A DNA stretch of 6,157 nucleotides from an uncultured Oscillospiraceae bacterium (GCA_910587395.1 CAJULJ010000112.1:1-6157); one strand, 5' to 3'; shown: positions 1 through 6,045, numbered from the stretch's first letter. Notes: generated from the sequence alone by a model not told the origin. A program made the numbers and translations.

Positions 1-57
1 TTCTATTTTACGATAATTCTTAGCGCTTCCTTGTTAGGTTATTGACATTGCGCTTAC
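1..57 (-). mobile_element. Possible terminus of an IS66-family insertion sequence (end only)
   Basis: Read on the minus strand from base 57 leftwards, the sequence starts GTAAGCGC and then becomes AT-rich. IS66-family elements are known to have terminal inverted repeats that begin GTAA (often GTAAGCG) and to make 8-bp target duplications. The end would point away from the broken permease gene, so the body of the element and its transposase genes would lie left of the window. The duplicated target, if any, would be 58-65 (ccaggtgc). Against the idea, permease similarity already stops near base 85, leaving about 27 bases (58-84) unexplained, and no transposase is visible. The match rests on a short motif only. 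Confidence 0.33.
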
Positions 58-72
58 CCAGGTGCATCTTTT

Positions 73-747
73 TTATCTACAGAAGGAAAAGCCGCTGTAC
101 TTCAAAAAGGCCCCGAACACCACAAATAAGAAAATATAGGTGGCGGACACGCCCACGCCGGTGCCCAGCAAGCCCTGAGTACCCCAGAACTGGGTGGACA
201 GCACCCTCTTGAGGGTGAAGCCGTTATGTCCCAGCTTACCGGGGATGAACTTGCCGAACCAGTTGTAGGCCAGGAAAATGGCCGCCAGAATGGCTAGGTT
301 ACCCGAGGCCCGGCGGGCTGCCTCGAAGGCCAGCGCCAGGGCCATCCCAGCAATAACCAACTCCAGATTGGTGACCCGGCCGCCGTTCTGGGCAATGCGG
401 GTATAATTCAAAATCAGATAACCGAAGGAGGCCGCAGACAGCGCAATGAGAACCATATCCCACACCGGGGGCAGTCTGCGCACCCGGCGCTCTTTTTTAT
501 AGGTGGGGTACAGCAAAAACGTAAAGGCCAGCAGGAAAATGCAGTGGATGGCCCGCAGATTGACAGCGCTGATGAGACCGATGGTGCTGTAATACAGCTG
601 GAACACCGTCCACAGGCACAGCAGAACGGTGACGGCCGCCCCCATGGGACCGGTGTAGGTCCGGGTGCGGGACTCCGCCTCCTTCTCCTCCAAAAGCTTT
701 TGGGCCTTTTCCTCCAGCTCCTGAGAGGGAGTCATTTTTTCCTCCAT
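73..747 (-). pseudogene. Truncated TRAP permease, fused TAXI type (N-terminal third)
   Basis: This is the N-terminal 224 residues of a fused small-plus-large TRAP permease that normally runs to 600 or more residues and works with a TAXI-type periplasmic binding protein. A charged cytoplasmic N-terminus rich in Glu and Lys (1-30) is followed by about six hydrophobic segments (near 34-56, 62-80, 97-115, 128-145, 150-165, 198-217). Family-typical stretches include LRAIH at 64-68 with FLLYP at 77-81, GNLAILAAIFLAYNWFG at 149-165, and FGAFLKYSG at 211-219. Similarity ends at GFS (219-221), followed by FCR and a TAA stop. The whole DctM-like transport core is therefore missing and the product should not transport. 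The start at 747 has AGGAGG (754-759) six bases upstream and a perfect promoter further up. No TAXI binding-protein gene is adjacent inside the window. The remainder could lie beyond an insertion to the left. Confidence 0.85.
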
Positions 748-802
748 AAAGAGCCTCCTTTACTTTATTAAATAAAAGCACTAAAGCGTCATGATCTGAT
801 GA

Positions 803-831
803 ATTATATAAGAGAAGGGCGCATTTGTCAA
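803..831 (-). promoter_or_regulatory. Perfect-consensus sigma-A promoter for the truncated permease
   Basis: On the minus strand, TTGACA (826-831) is followed after exactly 17 bases by TATAAT (803-808). Both hexamers and the spacer match the housekeeping consensus without a mismatch. Transcription would start near 796, giving a leader of about 50 bases before the ATG at 747. A promoter this strong is unusual in front of a gene whose product is broken. Confidence 0.85.
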
Positions 832-980
832 GAATAAAATTTTTCAAATCACCATCTGGCGCAGCAAGTCCCGTTTACCTTGGCGCGCCGGCTCCCGGCC
901 TTGTTGATCGTCCTGTGCGCCGCGCAGTGCAATCTCTCAATTTTCTGGCGGAATATTTATAGTATTCGGCTGCTTTATTA

Positions 981-1010
981 TATACATTTTGCCTTCACTG
1001 ATGGTATAAT
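981..1010 (+). promoter_or_regulatory. Extended -10 promoter for the MFS gene
   Basis: A perfect TATAAT (1005-1010) is preceded by TG one base upstream (1002-1003), which is the extended -10 form. TATACA (981-986, four of six consensus bases) lies 18 bases upstream as a weak -35. Transcription would start near 1017, leaving a short leader of about 22 bases with the ribosome site. This placement rules out starting the MFS protein upstream of the promoter. Confidence 0.7.
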
Positions 1011-1038
1011 CGCATCAGAAACAAAGGAGGCATTCCAT

Positions 1039-2214
1039 ATGATACATTTGCTTTTAGCCGTCATCTACCTGTCTTTTGTCAGCCTGGGCCTGCCTGACTC
1101 CCTGCTGGGTTCCGCTTGGCCGGTGATGCATGCTGATCTGAACGTCCCCATGTCCTGGGCCGGGGCCATCGCCATTATCATCTCTGCCGGAACCGTCGTA
1201 TCCAGCCTGCAAAGCGACCGGCTCACCAAAAAGCTGGGCACCGGAAGGGTAACAGCTATCAGCGTGGGCATGACAGCGGCAGCGCTGCTTGGCTTTTCCA
1301 TCAGCAGCTCGTTCTGGATTCTGTGCCTGTGGGCCATCCCCTACGGCCTGGGGGCGGGCAGCGTAGACGCGGCGCTGAATAACTATGTGGCCCTCCATTA
1401 TGCCAGCCGCCACATGAGCTGGCTCCACTGTATGTGGGGGCTGGGAGCCGCCATAGGGCCCTATGTCATGGGATTTGCTCTGTCTGGGGGCGCAGGATGG
1501 AATATGGGTTATCAGTACATTGGCTTGATGCAGATCGTACTCACCGTAATCCTGGTGGTGAGTCTCCCCCTCTGGCACACCCGCAAGGGTGCGGATGCCG
1601 GGACGGATGTTGAAGCCGCACCGCCGCTGACCCTTTCCCGGATTTTCCGCATCCCGGGCGCGAAGGCAGTCATGATTACCTTTTTCTGCTACTGCGCCTT
1701 GGAGCAGACCACCATTCTCTGGGCCAGCAGCTATCTGAACCTGCACAGGGGCATCCCAGCGGAAGCCGCAGCAGGTTACGCTGGACTTTTTTTCATCGGT
1801 ATCACTACGGGCCGGGCCCTCAGCGGTTTTCTCACCATGAAAATCAGCGACGGTCAAATGGTCCGGCTGGGTCAGGCTGTTATTGCCGCGGGTATCGCCG
1901 CTATTCTGCTGCCACTGCATGAGTATGTCACTCTGGCGGGACTGGTACTCATCGGCCTGGGTTGCGCCCCCATCTATCCCTGCGTTATCCACTCCACCCC
2001 GGACCATTTTGGCGCGGACAGGTCTCAGGCCGTCATCGGGGTCCAGATGGCCAGCGCCTACGTGGGCACCTGCCTCATGCCTCCCCTGTTCGGCCTGATC
2101 GCCACTCACATCAGCGCCTCGCTGCTGCCGGTATATCTGTTGGTTATCCTCATCGTCATGGTGCTCACGCACGAGGCGCTGCTACGCCGCAGTGAGGTAC
2201 GGTCCGACCAATGA
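1039..2214 (+). CDS. Major facilitator superfamily (MFS) transporter, FucP-like group
   Basis: A complete 391-residue secondary transporter of the inner membrane with about twelve hydrophobic segments and a longer polar central loop near 178-206, the usual 6+6 MFS layout. The loop after helix 2 carries SDRLTKKLGTGR (59-70), a form of the MFS signature motif A. GLGAGSVDAALNNYV (103-117), WLHCMWGLGAAIGP (128-141), GRALSGFLTMKISDG (258-272) and PIYPCVIHSTPDHFG (311-325) fit the branch that includes fucose permease-like and related Firmicute carriers. The ATG at 1039 is chosen because AAAGGAGG (1023-1030) sits eight bases upstream and the promoter lies at 981-1010. The open frame runs back to 880 but those codons precede the transcription start. 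It is a single-gene unit, convergent with the cupin operon. The substrate cannot be told from sequence. Sugars or sugar acids would fit the neighbours, but that is only inference. Confidence 0.88.
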   Translation: MIHLLLAVIYLSFVSLGLPDSLLGSAWPVMHADLNVPMSWAGAIAIIISAGTVVSSLQSDRLTKKLGTGRVTAISVGMTAAALLGFSISSSFWILCLWAIPYGLGAGSVDAALNNYVALHYASRHMSWLHCMWGLGAAIGPYVMGFALSGGAGWNMGYQYIGLMQIVLTVILVVSLPLWHTRKGADAGTDVEAAPPLTLSRIFRIPGAKAVMITFFCYCALEQTTILWASSYLNLHRGIPAEAAAGYAGLFFIGITTGRALSGFLTMKISDGQMVRLGQAVIAAGIAAILLPLHEYVTLAGLVLIGLGCAPIYPCVIHSTPDHFGADRSQAVIGVQMASAYVGTCLMPPLFGLIATHISASLLPVYLLVILIVMVLTHEALLRRSEVRSDQ

Positions 2215-2266
2215 GCACATGGACAGGACCAGTGGCCCGCTCTGCTATTGTTCATAAAAAGACAAC

Positions 2267-2300
2267 TTGAACCGCGCTGTCAGTTGACAGCGCGGTTCAA
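2267..2300 (-). terminator. Perfect inverted repeat between convergent genes, likely terminator
   Basis: Two 16-base arms (2267-2282 and 2285-2300) are perfectly complementary around a two-base centre; a real loop would open a few inner pairs. On the minus strand the stem is followed by GTTGTC and then TTTTT, which fits intrinsic termination of the leftward dctPQM-cupin transcript, although the T run is set off by six bases. On the plus strand only AAATTT follows, so termination of the MFS transcript would be weaker. The position between two convergent stop codons supports a two-way role. Confidence 0.65.
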
Positions 2301-2359
2301 ATTTCGGCGAATCATTCTCAGCAGCTTTGAAATGACCGTTCAAGATATGTTCCATCATG

Positions 2360-2390
2360 GACTACTTCCCTATTACAATAGAGAGTAGTC
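2360..2390 (-). repeat. Stem-loop touching the cupin stop codon
   Basis: GACTACT at 2360-2366 pairs with AGTAGTC at 2384-2390, and the inner part continues as an imperfect helix with one bulge (CCCTATT against AATAGAG). One inner pair is G-U only in minus-strand RNA, so it folds better in the cupin transcript. The hairpin starts inside the cupin stop codon (2389-2391). No T run follows, so it is more likely a 3' stabiliser or chance structure than a terminator. Confidence 0.35.
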
Positions 2391-2748
2391 AGCTTTCGTT
2401 CCGCTCCGGCAGGAAATCCTCCCGCATAGGATTGAAAATATCCAGTAGCACCCCGGCTTCCAAACAGGTGCACCCGTGGATGACTCCGTCAGTTTTCAAC
2501 ATCGTATCTCCCGGTCCTACCTCCCGAGTTTCCCCATCGATGGTGAAGGAGAACCGCCCGCTGACCACATAGGTGATCTGCGTGTGTGGGTGGCTGTGCA
2601 GCGTCCCCACCGCCCCCGGTTCAAATTGGTTTTCCACGCACATAAGCCGGCTGTTGTGGGCCAGCACCCGTCGGGTAACACCAGCGCCAGCAGCCTGCGG
2701 CAGAGCGTCTGAATGGAATACCCAGCGTTGATCCTGTTTGGTAAACAT
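2389..2748 (-). CDS. Small KdgF-like single-domain cupin
   Basis: A 119-residue single-domain cupin, the usual size for this family. Cupin motif 1 is seen as G45, then H51-S-H53-P-H55-T-Q57, with G64 closing the motif. Motif 2 is PGD at 79-81 with H91. The expected metal ligands are therefore H51, H53, Q57 and H91, with Gln where many cupins have Glu. This Gln pattern and the REDFLPE tail (109-115) recall KdgF. Established knowledge is that KdgF converts 4,5-unsaturated monouronates from pectin or alginate breakdown to the linear ketonized sugar. It is the last gene of the minus-strand operon, 156 bases after dctM, followed by two hairpins. The ATG at 2748 has GGAGG (2757-2761) eight bases upstream. 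The frame stays open upstream to 2874 but offers no normal start there. The cupin assignment is firm. The KdgF-type activity is a reasonable inference only, since many small cupins have other or unknown roles. Confidence 0.82.
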   Translation of the reverse strand: MFTKQDQRWVFHSDALPQAAGAGVTRRVLAHNSRLMCVENQFEPGAVGTLHSHPHTQITYVVSGRFSFTIDGETREVGPGDTMLKTDGVIHGCTCLEAGVLLDIFNPMREDFLPERNES

Positions 2749-2891
2749 ATTTCCACCCTCCCTGAAAATTGGGCCGGGGCCGTGTGGTGCATAGATTTTA
2801 TCGATAATGTCATGGCCGAAGGTGTCCGCGGTTATAATACTATCCCGCTTCCAAAGGGTCCAGGCCCTCGTTCTTCATTGCATAACTTCAC
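2749..2891 (-). other. Possible small or frameshifted ORF between dctM and the cupin gene
   Basis: AAGGAG (2901-2906) overlaps the dctM TAA stop and is nine bases ahead of a GTG at 2889-2891. That GTG opens a 19-codon frame ending with TAA at 2832-2834. A second start, ATG 2876-2878, opens 12 codons (MKNEGLDPLEAG, then TAG). From about 2843 a third frame, in phase with the cupin, reads DSIITADTFGHDIIDKIYAP without a stop. Removing one G from the GGG at 2844-2846 would join the ATG frame to the cupin frame with gene-like codon use. This may be a decayed or frameshifted N-terminal extension, a sequencing error, or chance openness. I do not recognise the peptide. Confidence 0.3.
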
Positions 2892-2904
2892 AGCTTTTAT
2901 CTCC

Positions 2905-4236
2905 TTACTTGAAAAACAGCAGCGGAACGGTGGGCTCATATCCGCCCAGCAGCTTGGGAATAACAAGGCTGATATCTGGGATGAAGGAGATCAGCAGCAG
3001 CGCGATGACCATGCACAAATAGAAAGGCAGGGTGGCCTTGACCACTTTTTCCATGGGCCGCTTGGCCACGGCGGAGCCGATGAACAGCACCGCGCCCACC
3101 GGGGGCGTCAGCAGGCCGATGCCGCAGTTGAGCACCACGATGATGCCGAACTGGACAGGGTCCAAGCCGCAGAACTGGGTGGCAATGGGCAGCAGGATCG
3201 GAGTGGCGATGAGGATGATGGGGGCCATATCCATAATCATGCCCAGCACCAGCAGAATCATGTTGAGCAGGAGGATCAAAACGACGCGGTTGTCCGTCAA
3301 ACCCACGATGGCCTGAGCGGCCAAGTCGGGTACATGGAGCAGGGTCAGGCAGTTGCCGAACACCTTGGAGGTGGCGATGAGGATCAGCACGATGGCCAAG
3401 GTGCCGACGCACTCATCCAGGGCTTTCCACACGCCCTTCCAGTTCAGCCCCTTATAGACAAACACAGAGACGATCAGGGAATAAATAACGGCGATGGCGG
3501 CGGATTCGGTGGCAGTAAATTTTCCGGAGACCACACCATAGATGACGATGACGATGGCCGCTAGGGCCCAGAAAGAGGTCAGAAGCTGCTTGAAGAAGTT
3601 GACGAGGTGAAACTTCTCCCCCTTGGGGTAGTTGCGTTTGACCGAGATAATATAGGAGCCGATCATCAGGGCGATGGCGAGAATCGCGCCGGGCAGATAA
3701 CCCGCCAGGAACAGTGAACCCACCGAGATGCTGCCGGCGGTCATGGAATAGATGACCATGTTATGGCTGGGGGGCACCAGCAGGCCCTCGCAGGAGGAGG
3801 TGATGGTGACGGCAGTGGAGAAGTCGTCGTCATAGCCCTGATCCACCATCATGGGGATCATAATGGAACCGATGGAAGCGGTGTCGGCGGCGGCGGAGCC
3901 GGAGATGCCGCCGAAGAAGTAGGAGGCCACGATGTTGACCATGGCCAGCCCGCCCCGCATCCAGCCCACGCAGGCGTTGGCCAGGGCAATGAGCTTATCG
4001 GAAATACCCCCCGAGCCCATGAGCACGCCCATGGTGATGAAGAAGGGCACCGCCATCAGGGAGTAGGAGCTGATGCCCGCCACCATCAGGCGGCACACAT
4101 CGGCAAGGCTGTTGCCCATAACCATCAGGCAGAACACGGAGGACAGGCCTACGGCGTAAGCGATGGGGAACCGAAGCAGGATCATCACGGCAAAGCTGCC
4201 CAGCAAAACGATGATGGCCAGTGTCTGGGTATCCAT
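2905..4236 (-). CDS. dctM: TRAP transporter large permease (DctM)
   Basis: The large membrane subunit that forms the transport path of a tripartite TRAP carrier, driven by an ion gradient (usually sodium). The 443 residues match the usual 425-445 and read as about 11-12 membrane segments plus re-entrant hairpins. Family hallmarks are VPFFITMGVLMGSGGISDKL (63-82), GGISGSAAADTASIG (109-123), VPPSHNMVIYS (154-164), GKFTATESAA (238-247), LGMIMDMAPIILIATPILLP (331-350) and NCGIGLLTPPVGA (370-382). The protein is complete at both ends. Its ATG overlaps the dctQ stop in a TAATG junction (shared base 4236), with GGGGAGG about ten bases upstream inside dctQ. Translation is therefore probably coupled, which keeps Q and M in balance. 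The next gene is a KdgF-like cupin in the same direction, consistent with uptake of a sugar acid. Substrate choice is set mainly by the binding protein, not by this subunit. Confidence 0.95.
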   Translation of the reverse strand: MDTQTLAIIVLLGSFAVMILLRFPIAYAVGLSSVFCLMVMGNSLADVCRLMVAGISSYSLMAVPFFITMGVLMGSGGISDKLIALANACVGWMRGGLAMVNIVASYFFGGISGSAAADTASIGSIMIPMMVDQGYDDDFSTAVTITSSCEGLLVPPSHNMVIYSMTAGSISVGSLFLAGYLPGAILAIALMIGSYIISVKRNYPKGEKFHLVNFFKQLLTSFWALAAIVIVIYGVVSGKFTATESAAIAVIYSLIVSVFVYKGLNWKGVWKALDECVGTLAIVLILIATSKVFGNCLTLLHVPDLAAQAIVGLTDNRVVLILLLNMILLVLGMIMDMAPIILIATPILLPIATQFCGLDPVQFGIIVVLNCGIGLLTPPVGAVLFIGSAVAKRPMEKVVKATLPFYLCMVIALLLISFIPDISLVIPKLLGGYEPTVPLLFFK

Positions 4237-4808
4237 TATGCCTGCACCTCCCCTTCCTTCACAAAGAACGATTTGATGTGGTTATACAGCGCCTCCAGCT
4301 CGAATACAATCATGGCGGCCCCCGCCAGGGGCACCGGGAAATACATCCAGAACCGGCTCAGCCAGGGCAGGGATACGTAGAAGCCCCGGCTCCCCAGGGT
4401 GGAAGCGTACTTCCAGCCCTCCACCAGCATGATGACGCCCAGGGCCAGCACGGCCACATCGGCCAGGATGTCCAGCACCTTGAGCACGGCTTTGGGCAGG
4501 TAGCGGTCAAAGGCGGTCATGCGGATGTGAGCCCCCCGGCGAATGGCCAAGGCAGCGGCCAGCACCGCCATATAGGACATGCAGGTCAGAATGATTTCCT
4601 CCGACCAAGAGGGGTCCTTGACCACGCTGAGGAAGCCCAGCACGTCGGGGTAATCCTTGGCCCACGTCTGGCACCAGCGCCCCAGCACGGTGTAGGAGGT
4701 GATGCAGATGTCCACGATGAGCAGAATCTTGCAGATAAACAAAAATACCCGGTAGGCCGCGTCGTATGCCGGCTTGATTTTATCCATGGTCTCAAAAATT
4801 TTCGGCAT
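4236..4808 (-). CDS. dctQ: TRAP transporter small permease (DctQ)
   Basis: The four-helix membrane subunit that pairs with DctM, 190 residues from the chosen start. Hydrophobic segments lie near 20-42, 71-89, 108-130 and 153-176. The family signature is present as WSEE (68-71) opening helix 2, and RRGAHIRM (90-97) after it. The start at 4808 is chosen because AGGAG lies seven bases upstream. The open frame could be read from an ATG at 4850, but that codon overlaps the loop of an intercistronic hairpin and its extra 14 residues are just translated stem. An oddity is the stretch between helix 1 and WSEE (about 44-67), roughly 13-15 residues longer than in most DctQ proteins I know. It sits 95 bases after dctP and overlaps dctM by one base. 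Confidence 0.93.
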   Translation of the reverse strand: MPKIFETMDKIKPAYDAAYRVFLFICKILLIVDICITSYTVLGRWCQTWAKDYPDVLGFLSVVKDPSWSEEIILTCMSYMAVLAAALAIRRGAHIRMTAFDRYLPKAVLKVLDILADVAVLALGVIMLVEGWKYASTLGSRGFYVSLPWLSRFWMYFPVPLAGAAMIVFELEALYNHIKSFFVKEGEVQA

Positions 4809-4831
4809 ATCTCTTCTCCTCTCTTGAAATT

Positions 4832-4867
4832 CAGCGCGGACGCGGGGCATTCCCCACGCCCGCGCTG
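4832..4867 (-). promoter_or_regulatory. Stable intercistronic hairpin between dctP and dctQ
   Basis: Arms 4832-4847 and 4852-4867 can form a 16-bp, very GC-rich stem with a four-base loop (AATG in the minus-strand RNA). Two positions (4840/4859 and 4843/4856) are A-C or C-A mismatches on the plus strand but become U-G and G-U pairs on the minus strand. The complete helix therefore forms only in the operon transcript. No U run follows, so it is not a standard terminator. It probably protects the 3' end of the dctP message, a known way to make more binding protein than permease. It ends just upstream of the dctQ ribosome site. Confidence 0.7.
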
Positions 4868-4903
4868 GTTTACTTTACACTGTGATGAAACAGGCGGCGT
4901 TTT

Positions 4904-6001
4904 TTACTTCAGGTCCTGGATCTTCTGATACAGGTCGGCCAGGTCGCCGGCGGTATACTGCTCGATAACCGGCTTACAGGCCTCGGCCCAGGGGGTCTTG
5001 TCGGCGACCTCAATCACGTTGACGCCGTCGGCCTTCAGGCCGTCCAGCACCTCCTGCTCGGCGCCCTCCACATACTCCTGGTTGAACTTCTGGGCATAGG
5101 CGGCGGCCTCCATGATGACGGCCTGCTGGGCCTCAGTCAGCTTGCCCCAGGCGTTGTCAGTGATGATGACCTGCACCGCGCCCAGGGTGTGGCCGTCCAG
5201 GATCAGGTTGGGAGCCACCTCATCAAAGGCGTTGGACTTATAGTTGCCGATGGGCTGCTCGGCGCCGTCACACACCTTGGTGCTCAGGCCGGAGTACAGC
5301 TCACCGAAGGAAACCACTGTGGGGGAGGTGCCCAGGCCTTCCACCAGGCCGTTCATGATGGGGTCGTTGGACACGCGCAGCTTCATGCCCTTCAGGTCCT
5401 CAATGCCGGTGATGGGATCGCGGGTGAAGAAGTGGCGGAAGCCCTCCTCACCGAAGAATATGCCGCGCACGGGCAGTCCCAGCTCCTGGGGCTCGTTCAG
5501 GAATTCCTGGGCCAGCTCGCCGCTGTTGGCGAAGTTCCAGAAATGCTCCCGGCTCTCAAAGGTGAAGGGAAGGGTGCACAGTACAGTCTTCTGCACGCCG
5601 TAGGAGTTCAGGGCAAAGACAGAGATGCGGGCGATGTCGATCTGGTTGGAGCCGGCCATGATGGAGTCCAGCACGTCGTTCTCGCTGCCCAGCACGCCGC
5701 CGGCCTGGATGTCGATGGTGATGGAGCCGCCGGAAAGCTCCTCAGCCTTCTCTTTGAATGCGGTGGCCACCTGGCCGATGATGGAGTCCTGGGGGTTGAC
5801 CTCGGCGTACACCAGGGTCACCTTGGGGTCGTTGGCCACATCGCCCACGTCGGAGCCGCCCTCGGGGGTCTCCTGCCCGACGGGCTCGGTGGAGTTGGCG
5901 GGGGGCGTGGAGTTCTCCGCGCCGGGATTGCCGCCGCAAGCGGCCAGACCCAGCATCATAACCAGGGCCAGCAGGGTGCAAAGGATCCGTTTCACTTTCA
6001 T
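4904..6001 (-). CDS. dctP: TRAP transporter solute-binding lipoprotein (DctP)
   Basis: The extracytoplasmic binding protein of the TRAP carrier, 365 residues. It starts with a lipoprotein signal: positive MKVKR, a hydrophobic core, and lipobox LAAC with the lipidated Cys at 22. A flexible linker rich in Gly, Ser, Thr, Pro and Glu (23-55) follows. The DctP fold starts near 60 (VTLVYAE). GMKLRV (205-210) holds Arg209, the family arginine known to grip the substrate carboxylate, and Arg189 in GFRHFFTR is a likely second contact. SFGELYSGLSTKVCDGAEQP (231-250) covers the next conserved segment. It reads DGAEQP where classical DctP/SiaP proteins have DGQENP, closer to sugar-acid binding members such as YiaO (DGAEN). 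The start at 6001 has GGAGG (6010-6014) eight bases upstream. It is first in the dctPQM-cupin operon. A carboxylate ligand is well supported. A uronate is inferred from the cupin neighbour and DGAE. Confidence 0.95.
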   Translation of the reverse strand: MKVKRILCTLLALVMMLGLAACGGNPGAENSTPPANSTEPVGQETPEGGSDVGDVANDPKVTLVYAEVNPQDSIIGQVATAFKEKAEELSGGSITIDIQAGGVLGSENDVLDSIMAGSNQIDIARISVFALNSYGVQKTVLCTLPFTFESREHFWNFANSGELAQEFLNEPQELGLPVRGIFFGEEGFRHFFTRDPITGIEDLKGMKLRVSNDPIMNGLVEGLGTSPTVVSFGELYSGLSTKVCDGAEQPIGNYKSNAFDEVAPNLILDGHTLGAVQVIITDNAWGKLTEAQQAVIMEAAAYAQKFNQEYVEGAEQEVLDGLKADGVNVIEVADKTPWAEACKPVIEQYTAGDLADLYQKIQDLK

Positions 6002-6022
6002 TTCATTTTCCTCCGTTTTCCC

Positions 6023-6037
6023 GCAGCGGTTCGCTGC
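6023..6037 (-). repeat. Short hairpin in the dctP leader
   Basis: GCAGCG (6023-6028) and CGCTGC (6032-6037) form a perfect 6-bp stem with a three-base loop, eight bases upstream of the dctP GGAGG site (6010-6014). It could guard the 5' end or tune translation. It could also be incidental. No riboswitch-like larger fold is evident. Confidence 0.35.
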
Positions 6038-6045
6038 TTGATGGC

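Larger units (their letters stand above)
748..1038. other. Divergent intergenic region with a GC-rich block
   Basis: This 291-bp gap separates the divergent permease fragment and MFS gene. It holds one promoter at each side (803-831 minus; 981-1010 plus). Between them, about 851-930 is markedly GC-rich while both flanks are AT-rich. The block contains short palindromes, including GGCGCGCC at 882-889, GCCGG-CTC-CCGGC at 887-899, and TGCGC-C-GCGCA at 916-926. On the minus strand, codons 847-936 form a stop-to-stop frame of 30 residues (ends LLRQMVI) with no ATG, GTG or TTG start and no ribosome site. It could be the tail of a decayed gene or plain non-coding sequence. I recognise neither. Confidence 0.5.

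Noticed and set aside
72..81. Ten-base match TTTATCTACA, also found at 6099-6108
   Set aside because: Ten-base matches are expected several times by chance in 6 kb, and the flanks do not match.
880..1038. Upstream TTG start adding 53 residues to the MFS transporter
   Set aside because: The extra codons cover the promoter (-10 at 1005-1010), and the ATG at 1039 has AAAGGAGG at ideal spacing and begins directly with the first helix.
1054..2172. 372-codon minus-strand open frame opposite the MFS gene
   Set aside because: Its translation is a low-complexity, His/Gln/Asp/Gly-rich string without helices or motifs, and the plus strand has a full MFS protein with promoter and ribosome site.
2833..2838. 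TATAAT on the plus strand as a promoter, or the same bases as a minus-strand cupin promoter
   Set aside because: No plus-strand gene follows and no good -35 precedes it. In the minus direction TGGACC-17-TATTAT is possible but weak, so I did not list it as a feature.
2713..3564. 283-codon plus-strand open frame across the cupin-dctM gap and the dctM 3' half
   Set aside because: It is rich in His, Asp, Gln and Gly as expected for antisense of a hydrophobic membrane protein, with no ribosome site.
4809..4850. Longer DctQ start at 4850
   Set aside because: The added 14 residues translate the hairpin stem, there is no ribosome site, and the ATG at 4808 has AGGAG seven bases upstream.
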